A stretch of 37,046 nucleotides of DNA from Actinomycetota bacterium (GTDB lineage Bacteria > Actinomycetota > Acidimicrobiia > IMCC26256 > PALSA-610), in contig PLBO01000131.1 in assembly GCA_003134555.1 (NCBI GenBank), forward strand, positions 226-37,271, read 5' to 3'. Shown here one piece after another: positions 16,154 through 23,252 of this stretch. Below the pieces are notes generated by a model, which saw only the letters and a list, made by a program, of their open reading frames with translations, was not told the DNA's origin and did not search any database. The translations under genes and the position numbers were made by a program. The number at the start of each line of letters is the position of its first letter. Positions within the stretch are counted from its first letter, which is position 1.

Positions 16154-16324
16154 GACACCATTCGGTGGCCCGGCCGGACTCGTGCTCGTCTCGACAGTCC
16201 ACATCGGAGTCGCGCTGGCCGGTGTCGCGGCTGCACTCACCAAACACGCGACCAGACTCAGCGAGACAGCCAACCTGAAAGCGGCCGAAACGCACCGGCG
16301 TCGCCGACAGATCCGCCGCTCCAT
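14102..16324 (-). CDS. Secreted Cys-rich repeat protein, probably beta-propeller
   Basis: 740 residues from the ATG at 16324, chosen because it gives a normal Sec signal peptide: basic RRICRRRR, hydrophobic AVSLSLVACLVSAAA, and a likely cut after ATPASA. ATG 16342 and TTG 16417 are alternatives. The mature part is fourteen repeats of ~46-51 residues with consensus LsGVsCpStTsCyAVGxY, then TLvEhWNGTsWsIvtSPNPxGAT. Each repeat has two Cys five residues apart (CxxxxxC), 28 in all, probably one disulfide per repeat in an exported protein. Repeat 14 breaks off after TLIESFA, while the mature N-terminus begins with the missing piece (MWTVETSTSPAG), as in ring-closing propellers. No anchor motif or enzyme site is seen. 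It lies convergent to the pilus operon; a surface or adhesion role is only a guess. Confidence 0.85.
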   Translation of the reverse strand: MERRICRRRRCVSAAFRLAVSLSLVACLVSAAATPASATPMWTVETSTSPAGPPNGVLLGVSCFSTTSCIAVGYSDQATLVEQWNGTNWSVTASPNPLGANISELSGVSCPSATSCFAVGGYSTSSARSTLVEQWNGTTWSIITSPNPSGATWTTLNGVSCPSTTSCYAVGYYLTGSTPNQTLVEHWDGANWSIVTSPNRRGATGSYLSSVACPSTTLCYAVGDWTTTTAHWTLIERWNGRSWAVLASANPSGSISLLSAVSCASTTDCNAVGDYQTSSESKTLIEHWNGTSWAIVTSPNPTGTTSTGLSDVSCASTTSCYAVGVYQTSSAFATLIEKWNGASWTIVTNADPPGSTSASLSGVRCPTTTSCFAVGSYDTSSANAALVEQWNGASWSISPPAARSSQSQLLQVACPSATDCLAVGNYQTSSVQKTLAEHWNGTSWATVYTPNPTGATSATLNGVTCSGATNCFAVGEYATSSASKTLIERWNGTSWSISASPNPAGATSVFLNGVKCLSATSCFAVGEYATSAGDKTLIERWNGTSWAIIASPNPSASFVQLQGVSCPSIRSCNAVGSAGDKTFVEHWNGTSWTIVATPTPINAVAILNGVSCPNTSTCFAVGTYLRNAVEKTLVEHWNGTSWSLATSPNPIGATNSILAGVSCASATNCFAVGDYQNSSATKMLLERWNGTSWAIAATPDPTDATNSNLSGVACAGNTNCKAVGTYHVNASDRTLIESFA

Positions 16325-16489
16325 GGCACTGTCACGACGCATACCAAAGTCTCGCACACCCCGGAAACCGAAATTCCCTCGTCGGAACCGTACCGGGTGC
16401 CTCGACCCGACCGTCAAAGAGTGAAAGCGATCGTCCTTGTGCAGAACTGTGTTACGGCAGTGGGTGAGTGCTTATTGATTGACGCGCGT

Positions 16490-16642
16490 CTAACGGCCGC
16501 GACGGGCCGACGTCGCGACTGCCCGGAGCTGGGCGGCGACGCGGTCGGAACGCTCGATCAAACTGTCGACCTCGGCGTCGGTCGTCTTGGTCTTCTCATC
16601 GAGCTTCTCGAGCTGCTTGAGGAGCTTCCATTTGTTGGCCAT
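16490..16642 (-). CDS. 50-residue coiled-coil protein
   Basis: A short gene whose ATG shares one base with the stop of the membrane protein upstream (TGATG). The peptide begins MANKWKLLKQLEKLDEKTKT and ends ATSARRGR. Heptad-like Leu/Ile/Val spacing and many Lys/Glu suggest one amphipathic or coiled-coil helix. The coupling to a membrane protein that itself ends in a charged helix suggests the two interact. No known family recognised. Confidence 0.6.
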   Translation of the reverse strand: MANKWKLLKQLEKLDEKTKTTDAEVDSLIERSDRVAAQLRAVATSARRGR

Positions 16643-17046
16643 CAGGCCTCCAGAGCCGCTTTGGCGAGGGCCTTCGCCAAATCGCGTTCGGCCTGCACCG
16701 TTTTCAGCTTGCTCTTCAGGTCGGCGATCACGATTGCGCCGTCGGCGACGGCATCGGCGGCCGCGACACTTGGGCGGCTGAGGCCCCTGAGCCATCTCCC
16801 GCCGACCACGAGCGCCGGCACGCTGGCGATCACGTAGAGCGCGAGGAGCACGATGGCGAACCGGACGAAGCCGATGGTGGCTCGGTCCGAGAAGATCTGC
16901 TGGGTGAAGGACGGGTTCCCTCTCCTGGTGACGGGCAGGGTCTTGGCGAAGACCCACTTCTCCTGCCCGGCGATGACGAAGGCGGCGATCAGCGTGGCCG
17001 CCGCCGCGACCTCCTGCAATACCCGTCTGTCGATCCTGACTGTCAC
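16642..17046 (-). CDS. Small membrane protein with two membrane segments
   Basis: 134 residues from GTG 17046. Two hydrophobic stretches, EVAAAATLIAAFVIAG (~12-27) and FAIVLLALYVIASVPALVVG (~62-81), are joined by a ~35-residue loop (KWVFAKTLPVTRRGNPSFTQ). The C-terminal ~45 residues are helical and charged (LKSKLKTVQAERDLAKALAK), likely a cytoplasmic coiled coil. No known family recognised. It is divergent from the thiolase; the 151-base intergenic region carries the palindrome at 17117-17136, which may affect both. Confidence 0.65.
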   Translation of the reverse strand: MTVRIDRRVLQEVAAAATLIAAFVIAGQEKWVFAKTLPVTRRGNPSFTQQIFSDRATIGFVRFAIVLLALYVIASVPALVVGGRWLRGLSRPSVAAADAVADGAIVIADLKSKLKTVQAERDLAKALAKAALEA

Positions 17047-17116
17047 ATCGACCCACCCCCCAACCGAAGAATGACGGTTCGCGAAGGCGAACGCAAACAG
17101 TGGTTAACAAGCTGCA

Positions 17117-17136
17117 AGCTGACGCCGACGTCAGCT
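17117..17136. promoter_or_regulatory. Palindromic operator upstream of thiolase
   Basis: Inverted repeat AGCTGACG-CCGA-CGTCAGCT, with perfect 8-base arms and a 4-base spacer. Its core TGACGCCGACGTCA matches the cores at 30426-30439 and 33067-33080. A -10-like TACCAT (17136-17141) starts at its last base, so binding would interfere with the promoter. The ATG at 17198 has GGGGAG as ribosome site. The size and symmetry suit a TetR-family dimer; the regulator is not in the window. Confidence 0.65.
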
Positions 17137-17197
17137 ACCATTCCGCCCGATTCCGACCACCGGAATCCGAGCAACACCGCACGTACGGGGAGCACCA

Positions 17198-18376
17198 ATG
17201 CCTGACGCAGTTATCGTCGCCGCGGCCCGCACCGCGATCGGGACGGCCCGCAAGGGCACCCTCCTCGACGTGAGTGCTTTCGACCTCGCGAAGTACGCGG
17301 TCGGCGAGACGCTCAAGCGGTCGGGCATCCCCGCGCCCGACGTCGACGACCTCGCGCTGGGTGAGTCGCTGCAAGGTGGGGGAGACATCGCCCGCTACGC
17401 GGCCATCGAGCTCGGCCTGGTCGAGATCCCGGGCGTCGCGCTCAACCGGCACTGCGCGTCGGGCATGGCATCGGTGCAGGGCGCGGCCGCCAGCATCATG
17501 GCCGGCATGGACAAGGTCGTGATTGCCGGTGGTTCCGAGTCGATCTCCACCTCGCCGCAAACCACGAAGCGCACTCCCGGCACCGACGAGTGGGTGCAGT
17601 GGATGTCGCCGTCGCACCCCGCCACTCCCGACGCGCCGGCCTTCGACATGTCGATCACCGTCGGTTACAACACCGCGCAGTCGGCGGGCATCAATCGCGA
17701 AGACTGCGACGCGTGGGCGTTCCGTTCGCACCAGCGTGCGATCGCCGCGATCGACGAAGGTCGCCTGCAGGAAGAGATCGTGGCGATCGAGGTGACCATG
17801 CGCGACGGCACGACGAAGATCTTCGACACCGACGAGCACCCCCGCCGCGGCAGCACGATGGAGAAGATGGCGTCGCTGAAGCCGTTGCACCCAGAGATCG
17901 AGAACTTCCCGATCACGGCCGGCAACTCCTCGGGTCTCAACGACGCGGCGGCGGCGATGATGATCGTCAGCAGCGACTACGCCAAGGCGAACGGTCTCAC
18001 GCCGCTCGGCAAGATCGTCTCGTGGGCGTCGGCGGGCGTGCAGCCCCGCGACACCGGCCTCGGCCCGATCTCCGCGATCCCGAAGGCTCTCGAGCGCGCG
18101 GGCCTGACCATCGACGACATCGACCTCGCCGAGATCAACGAGGCGTTCGCGTCGGTGCCCGTCGCGGCCTGCCGGGTGCTCGGTCTCTCGGAAGACATCA
18201 CGAACCCGAACGGCTCGGGCTGCTCGCTCGGTCACCCCGTCGCCGCTACCGGCGCCCGCATGATCATCACCACCATGTACGAGCTGCGCCGGCGCGGTGG
18301 CGGCATCGGCCTCGCGAGCATGTGCGCGGGCGGCGGCATGGGTTCCGCGACCGTGTTCGAGGTATACCCGGGCTAG
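17198..18376 (+). CDS. Thiolase (acetyl-CoA C-acyltransferase)
   Basis: 392 residues, the standard length for degradative and biosynthetic thiolases. The nucleophile Cys86 is in LNRHCASGMASVQ. GGSESIS follows, then NEAFA (~307), the His motif NPNGSGCSLGHPVAATGAR, and the C-terminal acid/base Cys in MCAGGGMGSATVFE. All catalytic elements are present, so this is an active thiolase that cleaves 3-ketoacyl-CoA or condenses acetyl-CoA. The shared operator with the acyl-CoA dehydrogenase and MaoC genes favours a role in beta-oxidation. Substrate length cannot be told from sequence alone. The VOC gene follows after 18 bases and is probably co-transcribed. Confidence 0.93.
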   Translation: MPDAVIVAAARTAIGTARKGTLLDVSAFDLAKYAVGETLKRSGIPAPDVDDLALGESLQGGGDIARYAAIELGLVEIPGVALNRHCASGMASVQGAAASIMAGMDKVVIAGGSESISTSPQTTKRTPGTDEWVQWMSPSHPATPDAPAFDMSITVGYNTAQSAGINREDCDAWAFRSHQRAIAAIDEGRLQEEIVAIEVTMRDGTTKIFDTDEHPRRGSTMEKMASLKPLHPEIENFPITAGNSSGLNDAAAAMMIVSSDYAKANGLTPLGKIVSWASAGVQPRDTGLGPISAIPKALERAGLTIDDIDLAEINEAFASVPVAACRVLGLSEDITNPNGSGCSLGHPVAATGARMIITTMYELRRRGGGIGLASMCAGGGMGSATVFEVYPG

Positions 18377-18394
18377 TGCCTCGGGAGGTCGTGC

Positions 18395-18787
18395 GTGTCG
18401 TTTCTCCAGCGGGTCACGATCGTCGTCGACGAGTACGACCCGGCCATCGCGTTCTTCGTCGAGGTCCTGGGCTTCGACCTGGTCGACGACTCGTCGTCGC
18501 TCACGAACGACGGGCGGCAGAAACGGTGGGTCGTGGTTCGGCCACCCGGCGCCGAGACCGGCATCCTGCTCGCCCGCGCCGACGGCGACGCGCAAGCCGC
18601 GGTCGTCGGTAAGCAGCTAGCTGGTCGGGTCGGCTTCTTCCTCCAGGTCGACGACTTCGACGCCACCTACGAACGGATGCGCGCTGCGAACGTCGAGTTC
18701 GTCGGCTCACCGCGCGCGGAGCCCTACGGCCGAGTGGTGGTGTTCCTCGACATCGCGGGCAACCGCTGGGACTTGCTCGGTACCTGA
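18395..18787 (+). CDS. VOC-family (glyoxalase/bleomycin-resistance fold) protein
   Basis: 130 residues from GTG, with GGGAGG upstream. One betaalphabetabetabeta pair: VTIVVDEYDPAIAFFVEVLG at the start and GRVVVFLDIAGNRWDLLG at the end, with FFLQVDDFDATYERMRAANV in the middle, the common layout of VOC proteins. The usual metal positions are not all obvious, so binding or catalysis is open. Its place after the thiolase suggests a linked role but does not define it. Confidence 0.85.
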   Translation: MSFLQRVTIVVDEYDPAIAFFVEVLGFDLVDDSSSLTNDGRQKRWVVVRPPGAETGILLARADGDAQAAVVGKQLAGRVGFFLQVDDFDATYERMRAANVEFVGSPRAEPYGRVVVFLDIAGNRWDLLGT

Positions 18788-18803
18788 ACGATCACTCGCG
18801 AGC

Positions 18804-20168
18804 TCAGATCCCGAGGGTCTTGCCCTTGTAGAGCGCGAGACATTGCGCGGCGCCGCGCGGGTCGATGGTCGCGGCCGGGAGTTTCGGCGGCGTCGCGTAC
18901 GCCGGGTGGGAGAAGTCGAAGAAGTCGGTCATCGGCGCGGCCGCGGCGTCACGGCGCGAGAGTGCCTTGAGTCCGAACCGGATCTCGATCGTGCGCAGGA
19001 TGCTGGTGTGATCGTGGACGACGTGCGAAACGAAGTGCGGTCGCGACCACGGTGACATGACGAGCACGGGTACGCGCACTCCGTACTGGTCGAACGCCGC
19101 GGGAGCGTCACCCGGATTGCGGATGGGCGCGATGTCGTCGGGCTTCGGCGCCTTCGGCGGTGCCACGTGGTCGTAGGAGCCGCCGTGCTCGTCCCAAGTT
19201 TGGAAGAAGGCCGACGTCGACCAGTTCGGGCTGCGCATCAAAGCGCCGATCACCTTCGCGCTGAACTGCTGTCCGAGCTGGGGATTCGCGGGCGGGTGCT
19301 CGTCGTTCTCCTCCTGCACCTTGCCGATGAACGTCGGCTCGAGGAACGACACGTTCGGCAGCTTGCCGGCGGCCGCGTCGGCGTAATAGTCGGCGATTCC
19401 GACCACGTGACCCTTCGAGTGGTCGCGCACGTATGCGAACAGGAGGCTCTCGACGGAAATCTCGGAGTTGTAGATCTTCCAGCTGACGTGCGCGGCGTCG
19501 AGTTCCTCGAAGATGGTCTTCTGCGTCCATCCGTTGCCGGACGGGATCGCGTTGTCGACGTGGCCGAACGACGTGCCGGCGATGAGGTAATAGCGGTTCG
19601 GGTACGTCGGCCCCGGCACCGACGAGAAGTAGCGGTCGCCGATGCCGAAGGTGCGCGCGAGCCCGTAGTAGTAGGGAAGTTCGCTTGGTCCGAACTGCGC
19701 CATCGCGCGTGAGCCGGTCGGGTCGGTCGGGTCGACGTTGGTCGCGGTGAAGCCGTCCATCTTCCCGCCGTTGATCTGTTGGTGCACCGCGTCCCAGCCG
19801 TGCGCAAGGTCCGCGGTCTCACACATCTTCGGGTTGTTGAACGACAAGATCGGCGGCGCACTCTTGTCGACCGGATTCGGATTGCCCGCCTGCGACTGGT
19901 CGGTCGACCAAAGCCGACCGAAGTAGCTGTCGAACGACCGGTTCTCTTGCATCAGCACGACCAGATGGTCGATGTTCTGCCTCAGCCCCTTCGTCGGGGA
20001 AATGGTGGTGGTCGTCGTCGACGCCGCCGTCACGGGAGCCGGGGCAGTCTTCGATCCACCGCTGCTGCAGGCCGTGACCGCCAAGATGCCCAAGCAGACG
20101 ACTGAAACCGCCGGAGCCTTCACGGTCGCCATTGTGCGCCGCCCGACGAGGCCGAGGCGACTTCTCAT
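18804..20168 (-). CDS. Phospholipase C / acid phosphatase-like lipoprotein (phosphoesterase family)
   Basis: Up to 454 residues; Met13 (20132) is an equally good start. The signal region ends in a lipobox, LAVTAC, with Cys34 followed by SSGGSK and a Thr/Ser-rich linker, so it is probably a lipid-anchored surface protein. The catalytic domain has the PLC-family (PF04185-like) marks: HLVVLMQENRSFDSYFG (~68-84), FTATN, SVPGPTYPNRYYLIAGTS, FFQTWDEHGGSYDHVAPP, and DHTSILRTIEIRFG. It should hydrolyse phosphoester bonds of phospholipids or other phosphate esters outside the cell. Mycobacterial PLCs are Tat-exported; here the signal looks Sec/lipoprotein-like. Confidence 0.88.
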   Translation of the reverse strand: MRSRLGLVGRRTMATVKAPAVSVVCLGILAVTACSSGGSKTAPAPVTAASTTTTTISPTKGLRQNIDHLVVLMQENRSFDSYFGRLWSTDQSQAGNPNPVDKSAPPILSFNNPKMCETADLAHGWDAVHQQINGGKMDGFTATNVDPTDPTGSRAMAQFGPSELPYYYGLARTFGIGDRYFSSVPGPTYPNRYYLIAGTSFGHVDNAIPSGNGWTQKTIFEELDAAHVSWKIYNSEISVESLLFAYVRDHSKGHVVGIADYYADAAAGKLPNVSFLEPTFIGKVQEENDEHPPANPQLGQQFSAKVIGALMRSPNWSTSAFFQTWDEHGGSYDHVAPPKAPKPDDIAPIRNPGDAPAAFDQYGVRVPVLVMSPWSRPHFVSHVVHDHTSILRTIEIRFGLKALSRRDAAAAPMTDFFDFSHPAYATPPKLPAATIDPRGAAQCLALYKGKTLGI

Positions 20169-20237
20169 TCGTCACATCGCAGTCCAAAGGAACAGACCCC
20201 CCGTAAAGGCCGTGACGGATCGGTCCGATTGGAAGGC

Positions 20238-20943
20238 GTGACGATCGAAACCGACCGATCCGGCGCGCCGCCAGTGGCGGCGTCGTTTCAGAGCCTGGCG
20301 GCGAGGTTGTCGCGTGTGCTCGGCGTCGCGGATACGTCTTCGTTGGACGTCGCAGTCAGTACGTGTCTGGAGCAGCTGGGCGCGTTCGTCGACGTCGACC
20401 TGGCGTTCGTGACACTCGTCGACGACGACGAGTGCGTGAGCGACGACTGGCATTGGATCCGTCCCGGACGCGTTGCCGCCGCTCCCGAGATCGGCTCACC
20501 CATTGCCGCGACGTTCGGGTCGGCGACCGAGTTCCTGCGCCTCGGTCAACGTTCTCGTCGCCTTTTGCGATCTGGACGACTTCAAGACGATCAACGACGA
20601 CCTCGGCCATCACGCGGGCGACGAAGTTCTGTGTGTCGTCGCCGACGCGCTGCGCCGGGTGGTTCGCGGACGCGATCTCGTGGCGCGCTTCGGCGGCGAC
20701 GAGTTCGTAATTGTCGTCTCCGGCGTGGAAGGCGAGACCGAAGCGCGGCTCCTCGGCGAGCGGCTCGTCGTCAGCGTTCGTGAGCTCGACGCCCCGGTCT
20801 CGCTTTCCGTCGGCATTTGCGGACCCGGACCGGCGTCCGAGACGACGCTCATGCGAAGAGCCGCCGACGAAGCGATGTACGAGACGAAACGGGCCGGCAA
20901 GAACAGTTGGACCCACCGCCGATGGGAGCCAACCGCGGGTTGA
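20238..20943 (+). pseudogene. Broken GAF-GGDEF diguanylate cyclase
   Basis: Two reading frames that together resemble one gene. The first frame (from GTG 20238 or TTG 20229) gives SFQSLAARLSRVLGVADTSS and a GAF-like start (FVDVDLAFVTLVDDDECVSD, then WHWIRPGR), to about 20540. After that it becomes meaningless. From about 20548 a different frame gives NVLVAFCDLDDFKTINDDLG, GDEVLCVVADALRRVVRGRD and RFGGDEFVIVV to 20943. The GGDEF site and the inhibitory RxxD (RGRD, five residues before GGDEF) are intact. The last part of GAF and the first ~35-40 residues of the GGDEF domain (the usual D-x-L-T-G-L-x-N-R region) are missing. So this is a deletion plus frame change rather than a single-base error, and the gene is probably dead. 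Confidence 0.75.
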
Positions 20944-20946
20944 GCG

Positions 20947-21780
20947 TCAGCTCTCGCTGACCGCGGCGATGCGCGCGAACTGAGGCGTTCCGAGCTTCTC
21001 GAGCTTGGCTTCGAGCGAGAAGAGGTCGCGCCAGAACCGTCGGGTCGCGGGAAGCCCGGCGAACACGTCTTCGACGAAGAAGAAGACGTACAGGGCCACG
21101 GCGAGAACAAGACCGATCGCGAGCAGGGCCGAGAACAACAGCGTCAAGAGGTAGGCCAGGACATACGGAAGCACTCGATCTCGCCGGCCGAGCGCGATCG
21201 TGCCGCCGACCATCACCACCGCGGGCGCGACGATGATCGATGCGCCGAGCGTCTCGAGATCTCGTTGCAGGACGAGTGCGAAGAGCAGTGCGACGAGCGC
21301 AAGCACAACGAAGATCCGCCCGATCCAACGAAGGCGAGGGTTGCTGCGTCGTCCCGGCACGAGACTCGTCATCATCGTCGCCCAGCTGACCGCGCCCCAC
21401 ATCAACCGTCGCCGCAACCAGGGAACACCCAACTCCTCCATCACGAGGAGGAACACTTCGTCGGCGTCGGATCGATCGACGAGTGGGAGCAGGGAGAATA
21501 CGGCGGAGCCGACCGACGGGGCGTTACGAAAGTTCTGACAGAGATAGTCGTGCAGCACCGCCGCCTTCGTGTACTTGCCGTAGCGCGGAAACAGCCAGGT
21601 GAGGCTTCTCGGTACCGACGCAAGGTCGGTCGAGAACGGATGCTCCGGCGACGCGCGCACATCGACCTGACGCACCAAACCATGGAACGTCCCCGACCAC
21701 GTCAACGGCTCGGTCAGGAGCCACCCGTACGGGTCACCGGCTCCGGCCTCGTGCAGCCCGATCGACTCAGGTACGAACAC
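20947..21780 (-). CDS. DUF1353 protein with C-terminal membrane segments
   Basis: 277 residues. The first half matches DUF1353: TDLASVPRSLTWLFPRYGKY, then KAAVLHDYLCQ, with the Thr-Asp, Pro-Arg and His-Asp-Tyr positions kept. The second half has about three membrane segments: IFVVLALVALLFALVL, ASIIVAPAVVMVGGTIAL, and LTLLFSALLAIGLVLAVALY. It ends in a charged helix (SLEAKLEKLGTPQF). DUF1353 is often found alone in phage genomes as a small protein; here it is joined to a membrane part and sits among chromosomal genes. Function is unknown. It is convergent with the broken GGDEF gene, three bases apart. Confidence 0.8.
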   Translation of the reverse strand: MFVPESIGLHEAGAGDPYGWLLTEPLTWSGTFHGLVRQVDVRASPEHPFSTDLASVPRSLTWLFPRYGKYTKAAVLHDYLCQNFRNAPSVGSAVFSLLPLVDRSDADEVFLLVMEELGVPWLRRRLMWGAVSWATMMTSLVPGRRSNPRLRWIGRIFVVLALVALLFALVLQRDLETLGASIIVAPAVVMVGGTIALGRRDRVLPYVLAYLLTLLFSALLAIGLVLAVALYVFFFVEDVFAGLPATRRFWRDLFSLEAKLEKLGTPQFARIAAVSES

Positions 21781-21833
21781 GGATCAGCGCCGCTGCCGAA
21801 GACTCACAGGGCAAGTCTTGCGCGTCCGACCCT

Positions 21834-22568
21834 TTGGAGCACCTGGCGCCGGTCGTTAATGTCACGGTGGTGTCGTCTCGAAGGTTGCCGTCGGTCGAGC
21901 GCCTGACGCTCGCTCGGGTGACCGCGGTGCCGGACTGGCACCCGGAACACGCCACCTTCGAGCCTTTTCCCGTGCACGCTTGGGTGGTTCGTCATCGCGA
22001 CGGCGTGATCCTCGTCGACACCGGTATCGGGACCGGTAACGCGGTGATCGACACGTGGTATCAGCCGGAGGTCGTCTCACTTCGCGACGCGCTGGGGTCG
22101 GTGCGGCTCGAGCCGGCCGACATCACCGCGGTGGTTCTCTCGCATATGCATTTCGACCACTGCGGTCAGCAGCGGTTGCTCGACGCGCCGGTCTTCGTCC
22201 ACGCGAACGAGCACGTCGAAGCGCGAGATCCTCGATACACCGTCGCCGAGTGGGCCGCGATTCCGGCCGAGCGACTTCGACTCGTGCAGGGCGACGAAGA
22301 GATCGTCGAGGGCGTTCGCATCATCGCGACTCCAGGTCACACGCCCGGGCACCAGTCCGTCGTGATCGAGACGCGCGAGGGGCCCGTCGTGCTGGCCGCG
22401 CAGTGTGCATTCCGGGCGAGCGAACTGTTGTCGGGCGAGCCGGATGCGACGAACCTCCACGACGAGTCCTGGCGCGAGGCCGCTCACGTCTCGCTCGCTC
22501 GGATCCAAGCGCTGGGTCCCGCGGCGGCACACCTGAGCCATGACCCGCACATCGTGCGCCTCCAGTAG
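21834..22568 (+). CDS. MBL-fold metallohydrolase (lactonase-like)
   Basis: 244 residues from a TTG; a later GTG is possible. Metal-binding motif SHMHFDHCG (HxHxDH) is at ~105, with a second His in TPGHTPGHQSV (~165) and a C-terminal His in HLSHDPHI. An Asp in the VLAAQCAF region is not obvious: the expected bridging Asp position reads AAQ. The N-terminal PEHATFEPFPVHAWVVRH, then ILVDTGIG, is like AHL-lactonase and related quorum-quenching or lipid-lactone hydrolases. The substrate is unknown. HAD phosphatase follows after 42 bases. Confidence 0.83.
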   Translation: MEHLAPVVNVTVVSSRRLPSVERLTLARVTAVPDWHPEHATFEPFPVHAWVVRHRDGVILVDTGIGTGNAVIDTWYQPEVVSLRDALGSVRLEPADITAVVLSHMHFDHCGQQRLLDAPVFVHANEHVEARDPRYTVAEWAAIPAERLRLVQGDEEIVEGVRIIATPGHTPGHQSVVIETREGPVVLAAQCAFRASELLSGEPDATNLHDESWREAAHVSLARIQALGPAAAHLSHDPHIVRLQ

Positions 22569-22610
22569 AAACACGACCTCTACGATGTTCGGATTCGCTC
22601 GATCGCAATC

Positions 22611-23213
22611 TTGTCGGACCTCGACGGCACACTGATCGATTCCAAGGCCTCGGTCGTTCGTGCTTTCGAATGGTGGGCTGATCTCAGACACCTGGCGCCG
22701 GGAGTCGCCGAGCGACTGCCGCACGGGCGAACGTCGACCGCGGCCGCGGCAGAGCTCGCGCCGCACCTCGATGCTGCCGTCGAAGGGGCGATCCTCGACG
22801 AGCGTCAGCGCGTCGACACGGAAGGCGTCGTCGCGCTGCGGGGTGCCCGCCGGTTGCTCGAAAGCCATCCGCGGCTGGCCGTCGTGACCTCGTGTCCGAT
22901 ACCGCTCGCCCGTGCCCGTGTCGCCGCCGCCGGGCTGCCGTTGCCGGCGACGCTCGTCACTCCCGAGCTCACGAAGCGCGGCAAACCTGACCCAGAGCCC
23001 TATCTCCTCGGTGCCGAGCTGCTCGGCGCCGCGGTCGACGAATGTGTCGTCCTCGAAGACGCGCCCGCCGGCATCGCCTCGGGTCGAGCGGCCGGGATGG
23101 TCGTCATCGGCGTGCTCACGACCCATGGCCGCGAGGAGTTGAGTGGGGCAACGGCCTGCATCGCCGACCTCACCGAGCTGGCGGACGTGCTCGACGCACT
23201 TGGAATCAACTGA
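22611..23213 (+). CDS. HAD-superfamily hydrolase (phosphoglycolate/sugar-phosphatase type)
   Basis: 200 residues as drawn from a TTG; the open frame continues upstream (RSIAIL) and an ATT start at 22593 would restore the full first strand, so the start is uncertain. HAD motifs are in order: I SDLDGTLIDS, II VVTSCPI, III KRGKPDPEPY with the catalytic Lys, IV CVVLEDAPAGI. The helical cap lies between I and II, as in the GPP/DOG1 and phosphoglycolate phosphatase subgroup (HAD-IA). It probably dephosphorylates a small sugar phosphate. It is convergent with glutamate dehydrogenase. Confidence 0.85.
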   Translation: MSDLDGTLIDSKASVVRAFEWWADLRHLAPGVAERLPHGRTSTAAAAELAPHLDAAVEGAILDERQRVDTEGVVALRGARRLLESHPRLAVVTSCPIPLARARVAAAGLPLPATLVTPELTKRGKPDPEPYLLGAELLGAAVDECVVLEDAPAGIASGRAAGMVVIGVLTTHGREELSGATACIADLTELADVLDALGIN

Positions 23214-23218
23214 CCGTT

Positions 23219-23252
23219 CGCGGCCGCTGTCTCCCGCTCAGGTGAGGCCGCG
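23219..23252. terminator. Possible bidirectional terminator between HAD and GDH genes
   Basis: Inverted repeat CGCGGCC (23219-23225) and GGCCGCG (23246-23252) with a 20-base loop, lying between two convergent genes and covering the GDH stop. There is no T-run and the loop is long, so the assignment is weak. Confidence 0.25.

Noticed and set aside
20020-20040. Fourth copy of the TGACG-CGTCA operator (CGACG-CCGC-CGTCA)
   Set aside because: One arm has a mismatch at a fixed position and it lies inside the coding region of the phospholipase-like gene.
20947-21780. Prophage remnant suggested by DUF1353
   Set aside because: No integrase, capsid, tail or lysis gene and no attachment repeat nearby; neighbours are ordinary chromosomal genes.
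22077-23126. 349-codon minus-strand frame opposite the MBL and HAD genes
   Set aside because: No recognisable domain, and the plus-strand genes have clear HxHxDH and DLDGT motifs.
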